Below are positions 8,720-17,646 of a stretch of DNA of 64,000 nucleotides, in pieces; the first letter of the stretch is position 1; every line of letters starts with the position of its first letter. This DNA is from a virus. The stretch is taken from the IMG/VR virus record IMGVR_UViG_3300041583_000385, positions 1 through 64,000 of that record; one strand, 5' to 3'. Below the pieces are notes generated by a model that made no database searches, was not told where the DNA came from, and saw nothing but the letters and a program-made list of their open reading frames with translations. Both the position numbers and the translations under genes were made by a program.

Positions 8720-9913
8720 CTTAAATTTTTCTATCTCTAACCTTTTAATCTCTTTACCTAATTCAGCACCTTTAAACCCTTTATCCATTAACTCCTTAGA
8801 TGAAATAGATGGTTTGTAATCAACGAACTTAATAGTATCCTCATCTTCTACACCATTAACATCTAACCATTCTAATAGAGTGGAATCTATAATAGCACAT
8901 TGTTGTCTCTTTTTATAAGTATCCAATACCAAATCTGGTTTAAATGATAAAAGTGATATTAAGAATACAATCTTGGTTGATAATTTACCAATATACCCAG
9001 TTCCTTCTGATGAATCTGGTATTTTATAATCTTGTATCAATCTATTTGTTAAACCATCTAGTGATTCATTTTTAAATAAGTTAGCCAAAACAACAGTCAA
9101 ATCTTTACTCTCAACTAAATTAGTATTAATGTTAGCACCTGGGAAAACTTCATCCCACATATCATACTTAGTAAAGAAGTTTAAGTAGTAGTTGAAATCC
9201 TTTGCTTGTTTCCAAGCTTTCAACATTTCTTCCCAAACTCTTTCTTGTGAAATTCTTTTCATTTCACCGGTATCTGGATCAATATTTTCTAGTTGTTTTC
9301 TTTTCTTAATTGCTTTCTCTGTATCAATATGCAATGGGTGTTCGTACCTAGAAGCAAATCTAAATGCTCTAAGAATTCTAAGTGAATCTTCTTCAAACCT
9401 CTCAATTGGATCACCAACCATTCTAGTAATACCAGATTCTAAATCCTTTCTACCACCAGTTAAATCAATAATTTCTCTCTTATCTAAATCATAGAATAAT
9501 GCGTTATAAGTTATATCTCTACGCTTAACATCATCCTCAATAGTAACACCAAGTTTAACCTCAGGATTTCTACCTTTACTAATATCTTCTCTAAATGTAG
9601 CAACTTCCATTCCTTCCGGAATCTCTTTAGTGTAAATTACAACAACACCAAATGCCTTACCTTGTAAGTTAGTTCTATATTTACCTTCAACAATTTCTAA
9701 CACTTCATCAGGAAGAGCATCTGTTGCTAAATCAAAATCTTTTGGTGTATCATTTGTTAAGAAATCACGCACTGATCCACCAACAAGGTATAGTTTCTTA
9801 CCACTTGCTTGAAAAAGTTTATGTAATTCTTTAACTGAATCTGGAATTATTTCCCACATATCTTGTTCTGTTTTAGTTGATTCTAAAAATTTTATGTATT
9901 TTTTAATTATCAT
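8714..9913 (-). CDS. cca: CCA-adding tRNA nucleotidyltransferase
   Basis: The 399-residue product has the class II nucleotidyltransferase signature: LYLVGGSVRDFL and DFDLATDA give the GGSxRD and DxD metal site. VKRRDITYNALFYD and GDPIERFEEDSLRILRAFRF follow, as in bacterial CCA/poly(A) enzymes. It would add or repair the 3' CCA of tRNAs. The only tRNA in the window lacks an encoded CCA, which fits. The protein starts MIIKKYIKFLESTKTEQD, a leader of the capsid-targeting type placed before the conserved head domain. The promoter element TATATTTG ends 3 nt before the ATG. The 3' end abuts an endonuclease remnant. Confidence 0.88.
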   Translation of the reverse strand: MIIKKYIKFLESTKTEQDMWEIIPDSVKELHKLFQASGKKLYLVGGSVRDFLTNDTPKDFDLATDALPDEVLEIVEGKYRTNLQGKAFGVVVIYTKEIPEGMEVATFREDISKGRNPEVKLGVTIEDDVKRRDITYNALFYDLDKREIIDLTGGRKDLESGITRMVGDPIERFEEDSLRILRAFRFASRYEHPLHIDTEKAIKKRKQLENIDPDTGEMKRISQERVWEEMLKAWKQAKDFNYYLNFFTKYDMWDEVFPGANINTNLVESKDLTVVLANLFKNESLDGLTNRLIQDYKIPDSSEGTGYIGKLSTKIVFLISLLSFKPDLVLDTYKKRQQCAIIDSTLLEWLDVNGVEDEDTIKFVDYKPSISSKELMDKGFKGAELGKEIKRLEIEKFKS

Positions 9914-9916
9914 TTA

Positions 9917-9924
9917 CAAATATA
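9917..9924 (-). promoter_or_regulatory. Bacteroidetes-type -7 element TATATTTG before cca
   Basis: TATATTTG on the minus strand fits TAnnTTTG, the -7 element used by the Bacteroidetes primary sigma factor. Only 3 nt separate it from the ATG at 9913, so the transcript would start at or next to the start codon. Confidence 0.6.
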
Positions 9925-9972
9925 AGGTTTAATCTTTAAATAATCTATTAACATTAGTTCTACTTATAGATT

Positions 9973-10071
9973 TTATAAATGAGAACCTAAGTTAAGACTA
10001 ATATCACCCATCCAATATGTACCATCATCCGACTTACCCTAGAAGCATCAAAATCTCTTTAAGTATTTCAT
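9973..10071 (-). pseudogene. Remnant of a gene with the shared N-terminal leader
   Basis: The minus strand starts MKYLKRF at 10071 and meets a stop at once. A second frame then reads GKSDDGTYWMGDISLNLGSH to a stop at 9973. The leader and the plausible C-terminal fragment suggest a gene that lost most of its body. The evidence is thin. Confidence 0.3.
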
Positions 10072-10104
10072 TAACATTATATATTATTTTTTATATATAG
10101 AAAC

Positions 10105-10359
10105 ATGAGATACATTAAATTATTTGAAGATTTTAAACAAAATAACGAAGAGGGATCATTGATAACATTGGATGATATTATCAATTGTATAAAGGGTGAG
10201 GGTATTGTTTACGCAACAGCTATTAAAGATTTACCAGGTATAGATGAAGAAGAACCACTTAGACCAGTTAGTGTTGATGATGATGGTTTAGTTACAATAG
10301 AGTATGATGGTAGCGAATATGAAATTGATCTACGTAATATAAAGAAGATTGAATTCTAA
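10105..10359 (+). CDS. Small hypothetical protein with capsid-targeting-like N-terminus
   Basis: The 84-residue product starts MRYIKLFEDFKQNNEEG, the leader shared across this window. An acidic beta-type domain follows (GLVTIEYDGSEYEIDLRNIK). A TTTATATATA motif ends 5 nt before the ATG. It is a single gene facing the CCA operon. The function is unknown. Confidence 0.6.
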   Translation: MRYIKLFEDFKQNNEEGSLITLDDIINCIKGEGIVYATAIKDLPGIDEEEPLRPVSVDDDGLVTIEYDGSEYEIDLRNIKKIEF

Positions 10360-10416
10360 CTTTAAATAAGTGGTCTAGGGGGTACGATATATTTTATATA
10401 TAAAAATAAAAAATAT

Positions 10417-11328
10417 ATGATAATATCCGAATATGTCGAAATGGAATTAACAAATAGAACTCACAATAAATTAATCAAGAAATACAATTTAAACAAAAAA
10501 TTGAAAATAGGAGATATAGCTAAAATATCAATATCAATATTATCAAAATCATCACATTATGAAATACAAATTACATGTGACTACTGTAATAAATTGCTAA
10601 CTGTGCCTTATAAGAGATATAATTTAAATACTAAAGTTGTTAATAAATATGCTTGTTCATCTAAAGACTGTTCTAATCAAAAAATTAAAGATGTTTGTCA
10701 AGTAAAATATGGTGTTGATAATCCATTTCAATCAGAAGAAGTAAAGAATAAGATTAAAGAGACTTTAGTTGAGAAATATGGAGTTGAACATCCTATGTTT
10801 ATGGAGGAGACAAAAGATAAAATTAAAAAAACTTGTTTTGAAAAATATGGGGTAACAAGTTATACCAAAACAGATGAATTTAAAGAAAAAACAATAAAAA
10901 CTAATCTAGATAAGTATGGGGTTGAATATGAGTGTAAAACAAAAAATGGTCAATTAAAGAGAAAATTAACTAGAATAGCAAGGGTATTACAAATACCTGA
11001 TGATAAAGTAAATGAGTATAGAAAATATAGATTAAAAGTAAATAGAATGTTACAAAGGAATAAAAAAATAATATTAGAAAACTGGGATGGTAATGATTAT
11101 TATGATGGTGAGTATATCAGATATAACTTCAATTTACCAACATATGATAGGTGTTATCCACATTTTGATCATAGAATATCAGTTGCATATGGGTTTAAAA
11201 ATGAAATAGATTATAAAATAATAGGATCTGTTGATAATATCTGCTTAACTAAACAACATTTAAATGGATTGAAAAAGGAAATGAATGATAAAGAATTTAA
11301 AGAATTTATCAATAAAAAAAGAGGATGA
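10417..11328 (+). CDS. Homing endonuclease with KYGV repeats and HNH-like end
   Basis: The 303-residue product has a Cys-pair region (ITCDYCNKLL, then ACSSKDCSNQ). Four repeats of the form VKYGVDNPFQSEE, EKYGVEHPMFMEE and so on follow; these typically bind DNA modularly. The last 70 residues (YPHFDHRISVAYGF and VDNICLTKQHLNGLK) look like a degenerate HNH metal site. It sits alone on the plus strand among minus-strand genes, with an AT-rich promoter-like stretch upstream and a hairpin over its stop codon. This is typical of a free-standing mobile endonuclease. Confidence 0.7.
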   Translation: MIISEYVEMELTNRTHNKLIKKYNLNKKLKIGDIAKISISILSKSSHYEIQITCDYCNKLLTVPYKRYNLNTKVVNKYACSSKDCSNQKIKDVCQVKYGVDNPFQSEEVKNKIKETLVEKYGVEHPMFMEETKDKIKKTCFEKYGVTSYTKTDEFKEKTIKTNLDKYGVEYECKTKNGQLKRKLTRIARVLQIPDDKVNEYRKYRLKVNRMLQRNKKIILENWDGNDYYDGEYIRYNFNLPTYDRCYPHFDHRISVAYGFKNEIDYKIIGSVDNICLTKQHLNGLKKEMNDKEFKEFINKKRG

Positions 11329-11339
11329 AAATCCTCTTT
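11318..11339. terminator. Hairpin terminator at the end of the endonuclease gene
   Basis: AAAGAGGAT, loop GAAA, ATCCTCTTT gives a nine-pair stem over the stop codon at 11326-11328. An A run precedes it on the plus strand, so it may work in both directions. Confidence 0.6.
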
Positions 11340-11416
11340 AATCGTTTATTTACATAAAATTTGATTTACCTTACTATTAATCGTTTCTTTCTACTAAAAT
11401 TTGCTTTACCTTACCA
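11339..11416. repeat. Imperfect 39-bp tandem duplication of the 3' end of the VWA gene
   Basis: Positions 11339-11377 and 11378-11416 align over their whole length with few mismatches; both contain TTTACCTTAC and CGTTT blocks. The second copy encodes the end of the metallopeptidase (GKVKQILVERND). The first copy lies just beyond its stop codon, next to the endonuclease gene. A duplication made when the endonuclease gene integrated is a reasonable explanation. Confidence 0.55.
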
Positions 11417-12906
11417 TTAGATCTTGAGATAGGAACTAAAACTCCAATTGATATAATCAAAACTTTACCTCTTATTTTAGATAAGTCTAAACTATCACAG
11501 TAACCATCGGTTAATATAACCGTATTGAACTCGTTAAATTGATCTGCAACCAACTCAACTGCTGGGGTTAGAATTGTTCCACCAAGTCCTTTTATTTTAA
11601 GTGTTTCAAGTCCTCTTTTCTTCTTGATAGTCTCAACCCACTTAACTTCGGTATCAGCCTCAATTAAGTTAATCTCAATATCATTTCTATAAACATAAGA
11701 AAGTACTTTCTCAAATGTACCACCCATTGAACCAGAGGTATCAAGGATACAATTAATCTTAGTCTTTACTTTACGATTACCTTTAAGACCCTTAATTTGT
11801 CGTCTGTTTGGTTTAACAATCGTTTTTTGTTTCTTAGTACCGAAAATCATATTAGAGACTGCTCTCTTAATATCTTTTAAGTAATCTTTTCTCTTCTTAC
11901 GGAGTTTGTTAAGTGTTTGCTCAACGCTACCCGCAGATAAACCACGTGACGATAATCTCTCCATAACGTCCTTAACCATACCCTCTCTCATTTCCTCTGG
12001 AACATCATCAGCGATATGTTTATCCATATACTCACCATTTCCATTTTCCATATCTTGGAAGATTTGTTCTTTAGACCAAGTATCTAAAGATTCTCCATCC
12101 TTAGATGGGTTTTGTCCATAAGGTCCATATGATGGTTTACCACTTGAGTCTTTACCACCTTGGTTACCAGTTCCCTGACAATCAGGACATCCTTCACCTT
12201 CTCCTTGACCTTCTCCAGATCCACATCCTTCTCCTTGACCTTCACCTTCTCCTTGACCTTCTCCTTGACCTTCACCTTCTCCTTGACCTTCTCCTTGACC
12301 TTCGCCTTTTTCTTTACCTTCTCCCTTACCTTCGCCTTTTTCAGACTTTCCTTTTCCTTCACCGTCTTTTTTACCAGTTCCGTCACAAGATTTACATTTA
12401 TCCTGTTCTTTCTTTTCTTTATCCCATTTATCTTTTTCGTTCTTGAACCACTCATATAATTCTTCAAAGATAAGTTTTCCAGGATAGTCTTTAGGAACAA
12501 AAAGTGCCATATTCTTTCCATCTTTCGATTTAGGAATTTCAACAAAACTATGAGGAATATCTTCCCAAATAACATGATTGATAATCATATCTTGTACAAT
12601 GTTAGATGTTTTATGGTCGTATTGACCACTAACAGTACGTTGTGGGTGATTAAATAATAAGTGGAAATCCTCATGTAAGGTAATGAAATTCACTTCCTTT
12701 TGAGACATATCCTCAAGAAATTTAGGAGAGTAAAAGAAGTTCATACCTTTTGAGGTAACATTAACAGCACAAGTACCAATGGAATCTTGCTCAACAAAGT
12801 TAATGTGTAGGTTAAACTCACCGTAATAAGGTAAATTGACTTTCGTATCAATTAACATTGTCTGAATACCATTCAATAACTTCTCATGTATGTTTTTTAT
12901 AATCAT
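11377..12906 (-). CDS. VWA-containing putative metallopeptidase (DUF2201 type) with GEGQ repeats
   Basis: The 509-residue product has an N-terminal metallopeptidase-like domain with LHEDFHLLFNH, an HExxH zinc site at residues 78-82. A long low-complexity linker of GEGQGEG repeats (about residues 180-240) is bracketed by CKSCDGTG (171) and CPDCQGTG (240). These two CxxCxGTG half-sites are like those of DnaJ zinc fingers. The C-terminal VWA domain has the MIDAS motif DTSGSMGG at about 389 and VILTDG further on. Such proteins often work with a MoxR-type AAA ATPase, but none is seen here. The end, GKVKQILVERND, resembles the C-terminal tail motif of many small proteins in this window. Confidence 0.75.
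   Translation of the reverse strand: MIIKNIHEKLLNGIQTMLIDTKVNLPYYGEFNLHINFVEQDSIGTCAVNVTSKGMNFFYSPKFLEDMSQKEVNFITLHEDFHLLFNHPQRTVSGQYDHKTSNIVQDMIINHVIWEDIPHSFVEIPKSKDGKNMALFVPKDYPGKLIFEELYEWFKNEKDKWDKEKKEQDKCKSCDGTGKKDGEGKGKSEKGEGKGEGKEKGEGQGEGQGEGEGQGEGQGEGEGQGEGCGSGEGQGEGEGCPDCQGTGNQGGKDSSGKPSYGPYGQNPSKDGESLDTWSKEQIFQDMENGNGEYMDKHIADDVPEEMREGMVKDVMERLSSRGLSAGSVEQTLNKLRKKRKDYLKDIKRAVSNMIFGTKKQKTIVKPNRRQIKGLKGNRKVKTKINCILDTSGSMGGTFEKVLSYVYRNDIEINLIEADTEVKWVETIKKKRGLETLKIKGLGGTILTPAVELVADQFNEFNTVILTDGYCDSLDLSKIRGKVLIISIGVLVPISRSNGKVKQILVERND
12195..12330 (-). repeat. Coding repeat for the GEGQGE linker
   Basis: Units such as CCTTCTCCTTGA and CCTTCACCTTCTCCTTGA are repeated in tandem inside the metallopeptidase gene. 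They encode Gly-Glu-Gly-Gln runs. Open frames in the other readings of this tract are artefacts of the repeat. Confidence 0.8.
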
Positions 12907-12993
12907 ATTTTGTTTTTTAATATTTTGTTTTTACAAATATAATATTTATTTATAATACCACCTAACTAAGGTGTGTTTTTTAATATATATTAT

Positions 12994-14661
12994 ATGATAG
13001 TTACTAAATTAGTTTATATAAAGATATCTAGAGGTAATATAACTCACTTCTTAGATTATTACAAAGATATAAAATTAAAAGATATTATACAAGTAGATAT
13101 TGAATTTTTACAAAAAAATTCTAATAAAAAAATCGATGTCTCTTGTGATATATGTGGAATAGAAAGAAATATAAAATATCAATCATATATAAAGAATATC
13201 AATTCTTGTGAAAGTTACAAGATATACACTTGTGATAAGTGCTCACATATTAAAATTAAGAAAAGAAACCAAGAAAGATATGGTGTTGATTATTACTCAC
13301 AAACTGATGAATATAATACTAAATTCAAAAAAACAATGATTAATAGATATGGCGTTGAATACTCAACACAATCACCAGAGATTTTAGAAAAAATAAAGGA
13401 AACAAATTTAGAGAGGTATGGTGTTGATAACATATTTAAAGATAATAATTATATAAGAAGTAAATTTAAAGAGAAATATGGTGTTGATCACCCATCAAAA
13501 GTCACATCAATATATAAAAGGATAGAGAATACTAATTTAGAAAAAACTGGGTATAAATCACCACTATCATCACCTGATATTAGAAACAAAATAATAGAAA
13601 CAAATAATATTCGTTATGGATCAAATACACCATCTCAATCTGACACATTAAGAGATAATTTAATTACATCTGCTGATGGATATTTAAAGTATATTGGTGA
13701 TAATGTATCTATGTTTAATTGTGAATCTGAACACATATTTTATATAGATTCTTCTAACTTCCATAATAGAAATAGATCTAAAATACCTTTATGTACTGTT
13801 TGTAATCCAATTGGTGATTCACAGTCTATTAAGGAGAAATTATTATTTGAGTTTATAAAGTCGATCTATGATGGTGAAATCATACAATCATATAGAGATG
13901 GTTTGGAAATTGATATCTATCTACCCGAATTGAAAATTGGATTTGAGTTTAATGGTTTGTACTGGCATTCAGATAAATATAAAGATAGAAATTACCACTT
14001 AAATAAAACTAAGTACTTCAATGAAAGGGATATTAGAATTATACACATTTGGGAGGATGAGTGGGATTTAAAAAGAGATATTATAGAGAGTCAGATTAAA
14101 AATTGGATTGGATTAACAGAGAATAAAATATTTGCAAGAAAATGCGAAGTTAGTTTTATCAATGATAAAAAAATATCAACCAAGTTTCTAAATGATAATC
14201 ATGTACAAGGAGTTGATAGATCAATAATAAAAATAGGATTATACCATAAAGGTGAATTGGTTAGTTTAATGACATTTAATAAGAAAGAGGGTAGAGATAA
14301 CATGATGATTGATGAGTGGAATTTATCAAGGTTTTGTAACATATTAAATACTAATATTATAGGAGGTTCGTCAAAATTATTAAAATTCTTCATTAATAAT
14401 AAAGAACCTAAGAGAATTATAAGTTATGCTAATAAAGATTGGTCAGTTGGTGGGTTGTACTATAAATTAGGATTTAATAATATATCAGAGAGTATTCCAG
14501 ATTATAAATACATAATAGACGGTGTTAGAAAAAACAAACAAAGTTTTAAGAAATCAAATCTTAAAATCACAAATATAACAGAAAGTGAATATATGAAAAA
14601 ATCCCACATTCATAGAATATGGGATTGTGGTAAGATAAAATTTGAAATGAAGAATATTTAG
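12994..14661 (+). CDS. Large homing endonuclease with KYGV repeats, PD-(D/E)XK-type nuclease and C-terminal GNAT/Mom-like domain
   Basis: Read from ATG 12994 (MIVTKLVYIKISRGN), the product is 555 residues. CDICG and CDKCS precede five RYGVD-type repeats up to about residue 210. A nuclease core follows: DGLEIDIYLPELKIGFEFNG, then YHLNKTKYFNERDIRIIHIW, the order of acidic and basic residues expected of Vsr/PD-(D/E)XK folds. The last 180 residues (FLNDNHVQG, SLMTFNKKEG, ANKDWSVGGLYYKLGF) resemble GNAT or Mom-type acyltransferase folds. The ATG at 12994 is chosen because TTAATATATA occupies 12980-12989 immediately before it. It is a free-standing mobile gene in opposite orientation to its neighbours. 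Confidence 0.65.
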   Translation: MIVTKLVYIKISRGNITHFLDYYKDIKLKDIIQVDIEFLQKNSNKKIDVSCDICGIERNIKYQSYIKNINSCESYKIYTCDKCSHIKIKKRNQERYGVDYYSQTDEYNTKFKKTMINRYGVEYSTQSPEILEKIKETNLERYGVDNIFKDNNYIRSKFKEKYGVDHPSKVTSIYKRIENTNLEKTGYKSPLSSPDIRNKIIETNNIRYGSNTPSQSDTLRDNLITSADGYLKYIGDNVSMFNCESEHIFYIDSSNFHNRNRSKIPLCTVCNPIGDSQSIKEKLLFEFIKSIYDGEIIQSYRDGLEIDIYLPELKIGFEFNGLYWHSDKYKDRNYHLNKTKYFNERDIRIIHIWEDEWDLKRDIIESQIKNWIGLTENKIFARKCEVSFINDKKISTKFLNDNHVQGVDRSIIKIGLYHKGELVSLMTFNKKEGRDNMMIDEWNLSRFCNILNTNIIGGSSKLLKFFINNKEPKRIISYANKDWSVGGLYYKLGFNNISESIPDYKYIIDGVRKNKQSFKKSNLKITNITESEYMKKSHIHRIWDCGKIKFEMKNI

Positions 14662-14724
14662 TTTAATATTTTATCAATATTTAAATCTCTGATAACAGAT
14701 GTTGGGAATTTTAACCCATCCATA

Positions 14725-16158
14725 TCAATAACTATTGTTCACTCTGGAAAGTTCGGTTGGTTCTTTATATGTTCTCAAATTAAGAGCTTTGAACTCTGTA
14801 TTTGTATTTGTTTCTGTATTTGATTCAGTTGAATCAGTATTATCCGTAGATTGTGTACCACCACTTGGTAAAACACCAATCACACCATTACCCATATCAA
14901 CAAACCCTTCATCAGTTTTCAAAACAATACCATTACCAATATTCATTTCAACTTCACTTGGACCATCATTTAATACAGAAGGGTCATATGAATTAGAATT
15001 ACAGAATTTATCAAAGTCTGGTTCTTGTTCAAAACCATTACGTATCATTTTACCAACAAGTTGATGCCAGTTTAATTCACCTCTATATTCAAACTCACCA
15101 TTTCCAATGAGTGTCATTTTAGCAGATGGGTCGATAGAAACAACTTTTGATAAAATATCTCTGTCAAATTTTGTTTCGATATTTTCGAAATCATCTTTAC
15201 TATTAATTCTTATTTTATAAAAAGAACCAGTTAAGTACTTAAACAAAACATCCTTTTTAAGATTCATCAAATCAGCAATCTTATCAGCGATTCCTTTTGT
15301 AGTTTCATCAAGGCCAGTTTCATTCTTTTGCTCTTCTGATACAAAGAATACATATCCATTTGGCTCATCACCATCATACATACTATCTAATCGAGTTTCA
15401 AGTATACCAAGAGCATCTTCTGTTTCTTTTAATTTAGATTCAGCAAATGAAATCTCTTTCTTATATTTTTTAACATCATCTTGTTTATCACCGACTCTCG
15501 TTTTTAACTCAACCACTTTCTCAGCATTCATTCTTTCGAATTGCTCTTCCATATATGATTTAGTAACTGGTTCCTTTTCAACAACCACTTCTACTTCATC
15601 TTCCACTACTTCAATAGTTTCTACTTCATCTTCCACTACTTCATCTTTAGTCATACCAAGTAATGCGTCAAGAGCACTAAGTCCTTTATTGGAAAGTACA
15701 ACTTCCTCTTTTTCTGTTTCTTTATCCATATCGTCAAATAATGATTTTAGTTTATCAAATGGTTTTTGGTGTTCTACTTCTAAGTAGCAACGATTACCGT
15801 CAATATCAGAAAACTCTAATCCACCAATAACGAACTTTTGGGCATAACCCGTAACGTCCATTTCATCAATATCATCAAGTAGTCTTTTACATTGGGCTGG
15901 GTTTGTTTGTGATGTACCTTCCTCTTCTTCAAATTTTATAGTACCTTCATCACAAATTGTTATTTTAAAAATAACACCTTCTAAAACTCCAGAGAGTTTC
16001 TCACCTTTAAGAAAGGCAATATCACGCAATAATCGAACTCTCGACCCATTTACTGCTGATACGAAAGTTAAGAATTTTCTCTTTGGTTTAAAGTCACCAA
16101 TTATAATTGGTGTTTCGTTTTCCTCTGAGTTTTGTTTATTATCGAATGTTTCTTCCAT
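14725..16158 (-). CDS. Large acidic coiled-coil protein of unknown function
   Basis: The 477-residue product has a beta-rich N-terminal third (FLTFVSAVNGSRVRLLRD). A Val/Glu repeat follows (VEDEVETIEVVEDEVEVVVE, about residues 174-195, matching a DNA repeat near 15595-15650), then a coiled coil (KYKKEISFAESKLKETEDAL). A globular block ends in a Ser/Thr/Asn-rich tail. A TATATTTG element lies about 20 nt upstream of the ATG. I recognise no family. Its size and mosaic make-up suggest a structural or scaffold role, without proof. Confidence 0.55.
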   Translation of the reverse strand: MEETFDNKQNSEENETPIIIGDFKPKRKFLTFVSAVNGSRVRLLRDIAFLKGEKLSGVLEGVIFKITICDEGTIKFEEEEGTSQTNPAQCKRLLDDIDEMDVTGYAQKFVIGGLEFSDIDGNRCYLEVEHQKPFDKLKSLFDDMDKETEKEEVVLSNKGLSALDALLGMTKDEVVEDEVETIEVVEDEVEVVVEKEPVTKSYMEEQFERMNAEKVVELKTRVGDKQDDVKKYKKEISFAESKLKETEDALGILETRLDSMYDGDEPNGYVFFVSEEQKNETGLDETTKGIADKIADLMNLKKDVLFKYLTGSFYKIRINSKDDFENIETKFDRDILSKVVSIDPSAKMTLIGNGEFEYRGELNWHQLVGKMIRNGFEQEPDFDKFCNSNSYDPSVLNDGPSEVEMNIGNGIVLKTDEGFVDMGNGVIGVLPSGGTQSTDNTDSTESNTETNTNTEFKALNLRTYKEPTELSRVNNSY

Positions 16159-16178
16159 GTTTTTATTTAGTTATTCTA

Positions 16179-16186
16179 CAAATATA
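16179..16186 (-). promoter_or_regulatory. TATATTTG promoter element
   Basis: This TAnnTTTG match on the minus strand lies 20 nt before the ATG at 16158. It is one of the few cases in the window that leaves room for a leader. Confidence 0.45.
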
Positions 16187-16210
16187 GTTAATTTATATCA
16201 AAATACCAAA

Positions 16211-16609
16211 TTATACACCATCATTAATGATATCAATTTTAGCATCTCTCACCTCTTCCTTAGTAAATGGTGTTGGTAATTTATCACCATTTTGACAGAT
16301 TAAGTTATCAGTTTCGATATACTTATCACCTGTTTCTTTAATAAGTTCTTTCAGAACCTCATCTTCTGTTTCTTTATCATCTTGTATGTCAAATATCTGC
16401 ATACACTCATCTTTAAAGTCAGTAAAGTTGTGTACAACAACAGGATCTTCATCCGAATGTTTATCCAAACAAACCAATAGTAAAAGAAATTGCTCTCTCT
16501 TTGATAATTGTTTCATCTTTTCTACTTGTGTTACAACATTAAAATTTGTATAAATATCGACAAATTCATTCGATACTTTTATTTTTGTAACTTCTTTATT
16601 ACTATCCAT
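16211..16609 (-). CDS. Hypothetical acidic protein, 132 residues
   Basis: The protein is acidic and helical by composition (TEDEVLKELIKETGDKYIET). Its end, EVRDAKIDIINDGV, resembles the RDxKIxxIL tail motif. It starts one base after the stop of the 92-residue gene upstream, in operon-like order. The function is unknown. Confidence 0.5.
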   Translation of the reverse strand: MDSNKEVTKIKVSNEFVDIYTNFNVVTQVEKMKQLSKREQFLLLLVCLDKHSDEDPVVVHNFTDFKDECMQIFDIQDDKETEDEVLKELIKETGDKYIETDNLICQNGDKLPTPFTKEEVRDAKIDIINDGV

Positions 16610-16613
16610 AATT

Positions 16614-16892
16614 TTACTTTTTTAGTATTTGTTTTATTTTTTGTTCTCTTATTTTTTCTATATCCATTTCGAAAATGGCTTGCATCATTGGTTTTGTTAT
16701 TTCTTCTTCTACACCACTTTCATTAAAAACTTTATATCTTCTCCAACGACCATTCAATCGATACATATTATTGTTTCTATCTTCATCATCATACCAAAGT
16801 TCATAACTACCATCATACCACTCACCTTCAATAAATCTATCAGTACACTCTATATGATTTAAAAGTGTGATTATAACTGAAAGAGTATTCAT
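16614..16892 (-). CDS. Hypothetical protein, 92 residues, with C-terminal KIxxIL tail
   Basis: The product has a Trp/Tyr-rich middle (EGEWYDGSYELWYDDEDRNN) and ends IREQKIKQILKK, one of the clearest copies of the shared C-terminal tail. It is the first gene of a pair with the gene at 16211. The function is unknown. Confidence 0.5.
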   Translation of the reverse strand: MNTLSVIITLLNHIECTDRFIEGEWYDGSYELWYDDEDRNNNMYRLNGRWRRYKVFNESGVEEEITKPMMQAIFEMDIEKIREQKIKQILKK

Positions 16893-16960
16893 AAACAGTT
16901 TTATCTTCTACATAATAAACCTTTTTATAATTTCCAACAACACGTTATAATCAATAAAAA

Positions 16961-17230
16961 TTATTTACACCACTCTATAAAGTTTACGTCTTTTTCGATT
17001 TCAGATGGGTTATTACCATCCAAATATTTTAGTTGTTTTATTCTACCATTATTTTTTAATTCAAGATTCAATTTTTCAAACGTATCTACTTTCTCTTTTT
17101 TCCACTCATCGAACGAAATGTTATTTGGGAAAATCATAGAACCACAATTCCATCCCGTTTCCCACGAAATATCATAAACTTCACTCGGATGTTTGGGCTC
17201 TTCTCTTGACCATTGTAGGTAATAATTCAT
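16961..17230 (-). CDS. Hypothetical protein, 89 residues
   Basis: The product starts MNYYLQWSREEPKHPSEVYD and has no recognised motif. It stands alone with about 70 nt free on each side. Composition and start are reasonable for a real gene. Confidence 0.45.
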   Translation of the reverse strand: MNYYLQWSREEPKHPSEVYDISWETGWNCGSMIFPNNISFDEWKKEKVDTFEKLNLELKNNGRIKQLKYLDGNNPSEIEKDVNFIEWCK

Positions 17231-17299
17231 AATTTTAAAAGTTTATAACAAAGTGTAAAAACCATTTTATTTGTGGCTCTAATCAACTTTATTAGGTTA

Positions 17300-17533
17300 T
17301 TATTTAATTTTATTTTCAATCAATATTAGTTTTAAAACGGTTCTTACACAAACCGTTATGTGTAAGTTATTTTTCTTCATATCATCTTTTGATTGGTAAT
17401 AAAGATACCATTTTTTATTCAAATACTCAAATTCATCTTCTAATTTTAAATCAGTAACATCAATCTTTAATACAACACATGATTTACAAAATTTATCAGT
17501 TAGTTGTGATTTAATAATGTAATCATAAATCAT
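17300..17533 (-). CDS. Hypothetical protein, 77 residues
   Basis: The product starts MIYDYIIKSQLTDKFCKSC and has Lys/Asp-rich middle segments. The end, LKLILIENKIK, is weakly like the common tail motif. It lies between the tRNA region and the previous small gene. The function is unknown. Confidence 0.4.
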   Translation of the reverse strand: MIYDYIIKSQLTDKFCKSCVVLKIDVTDLKLEDEFEYLNKKWYLYYQSKDDMKKNNLHITVCVRTVLKLILIENKIK

Positions 17534-17552
17534 GAACTTGTTCGATCGTCCA

Positions 17553-17582
17553 AATTTTAGGTTCTCTTTTGAACCTAAAATT
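17553..17582. terminator. Strong hairpin between the tRNA and the small-gene cluster
   Basis: AATTTTAGGTTC, a six-base loop and GAACCTAAAATT form a twelve-pair stem. It lies about 65 nt downstream of the tRNA on the minus strand and could terminate that transcript or guide its processing. Confidence 0.6.
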
Positions 17583-17646
17583 AAACATCATCGAATACTC
17601 TTCGTTTCTATTAAACTTTACACTATTATACATTGAATCTTTTTTG

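Noticed and set aside
12195-12330. Regularly repeated DNA that could suggest a CRISPR array
   Set aside because: Units are unequal, have no unique spacers, and encode the linker of a real protein in frame.
12084-12575. Long open frames on both strands inside the VWA gene, rich in Lys/Val or Leu/Thr
   Set aside because: They are other readings of the GEGQ coding repeat and have no start signals or sensible composition.
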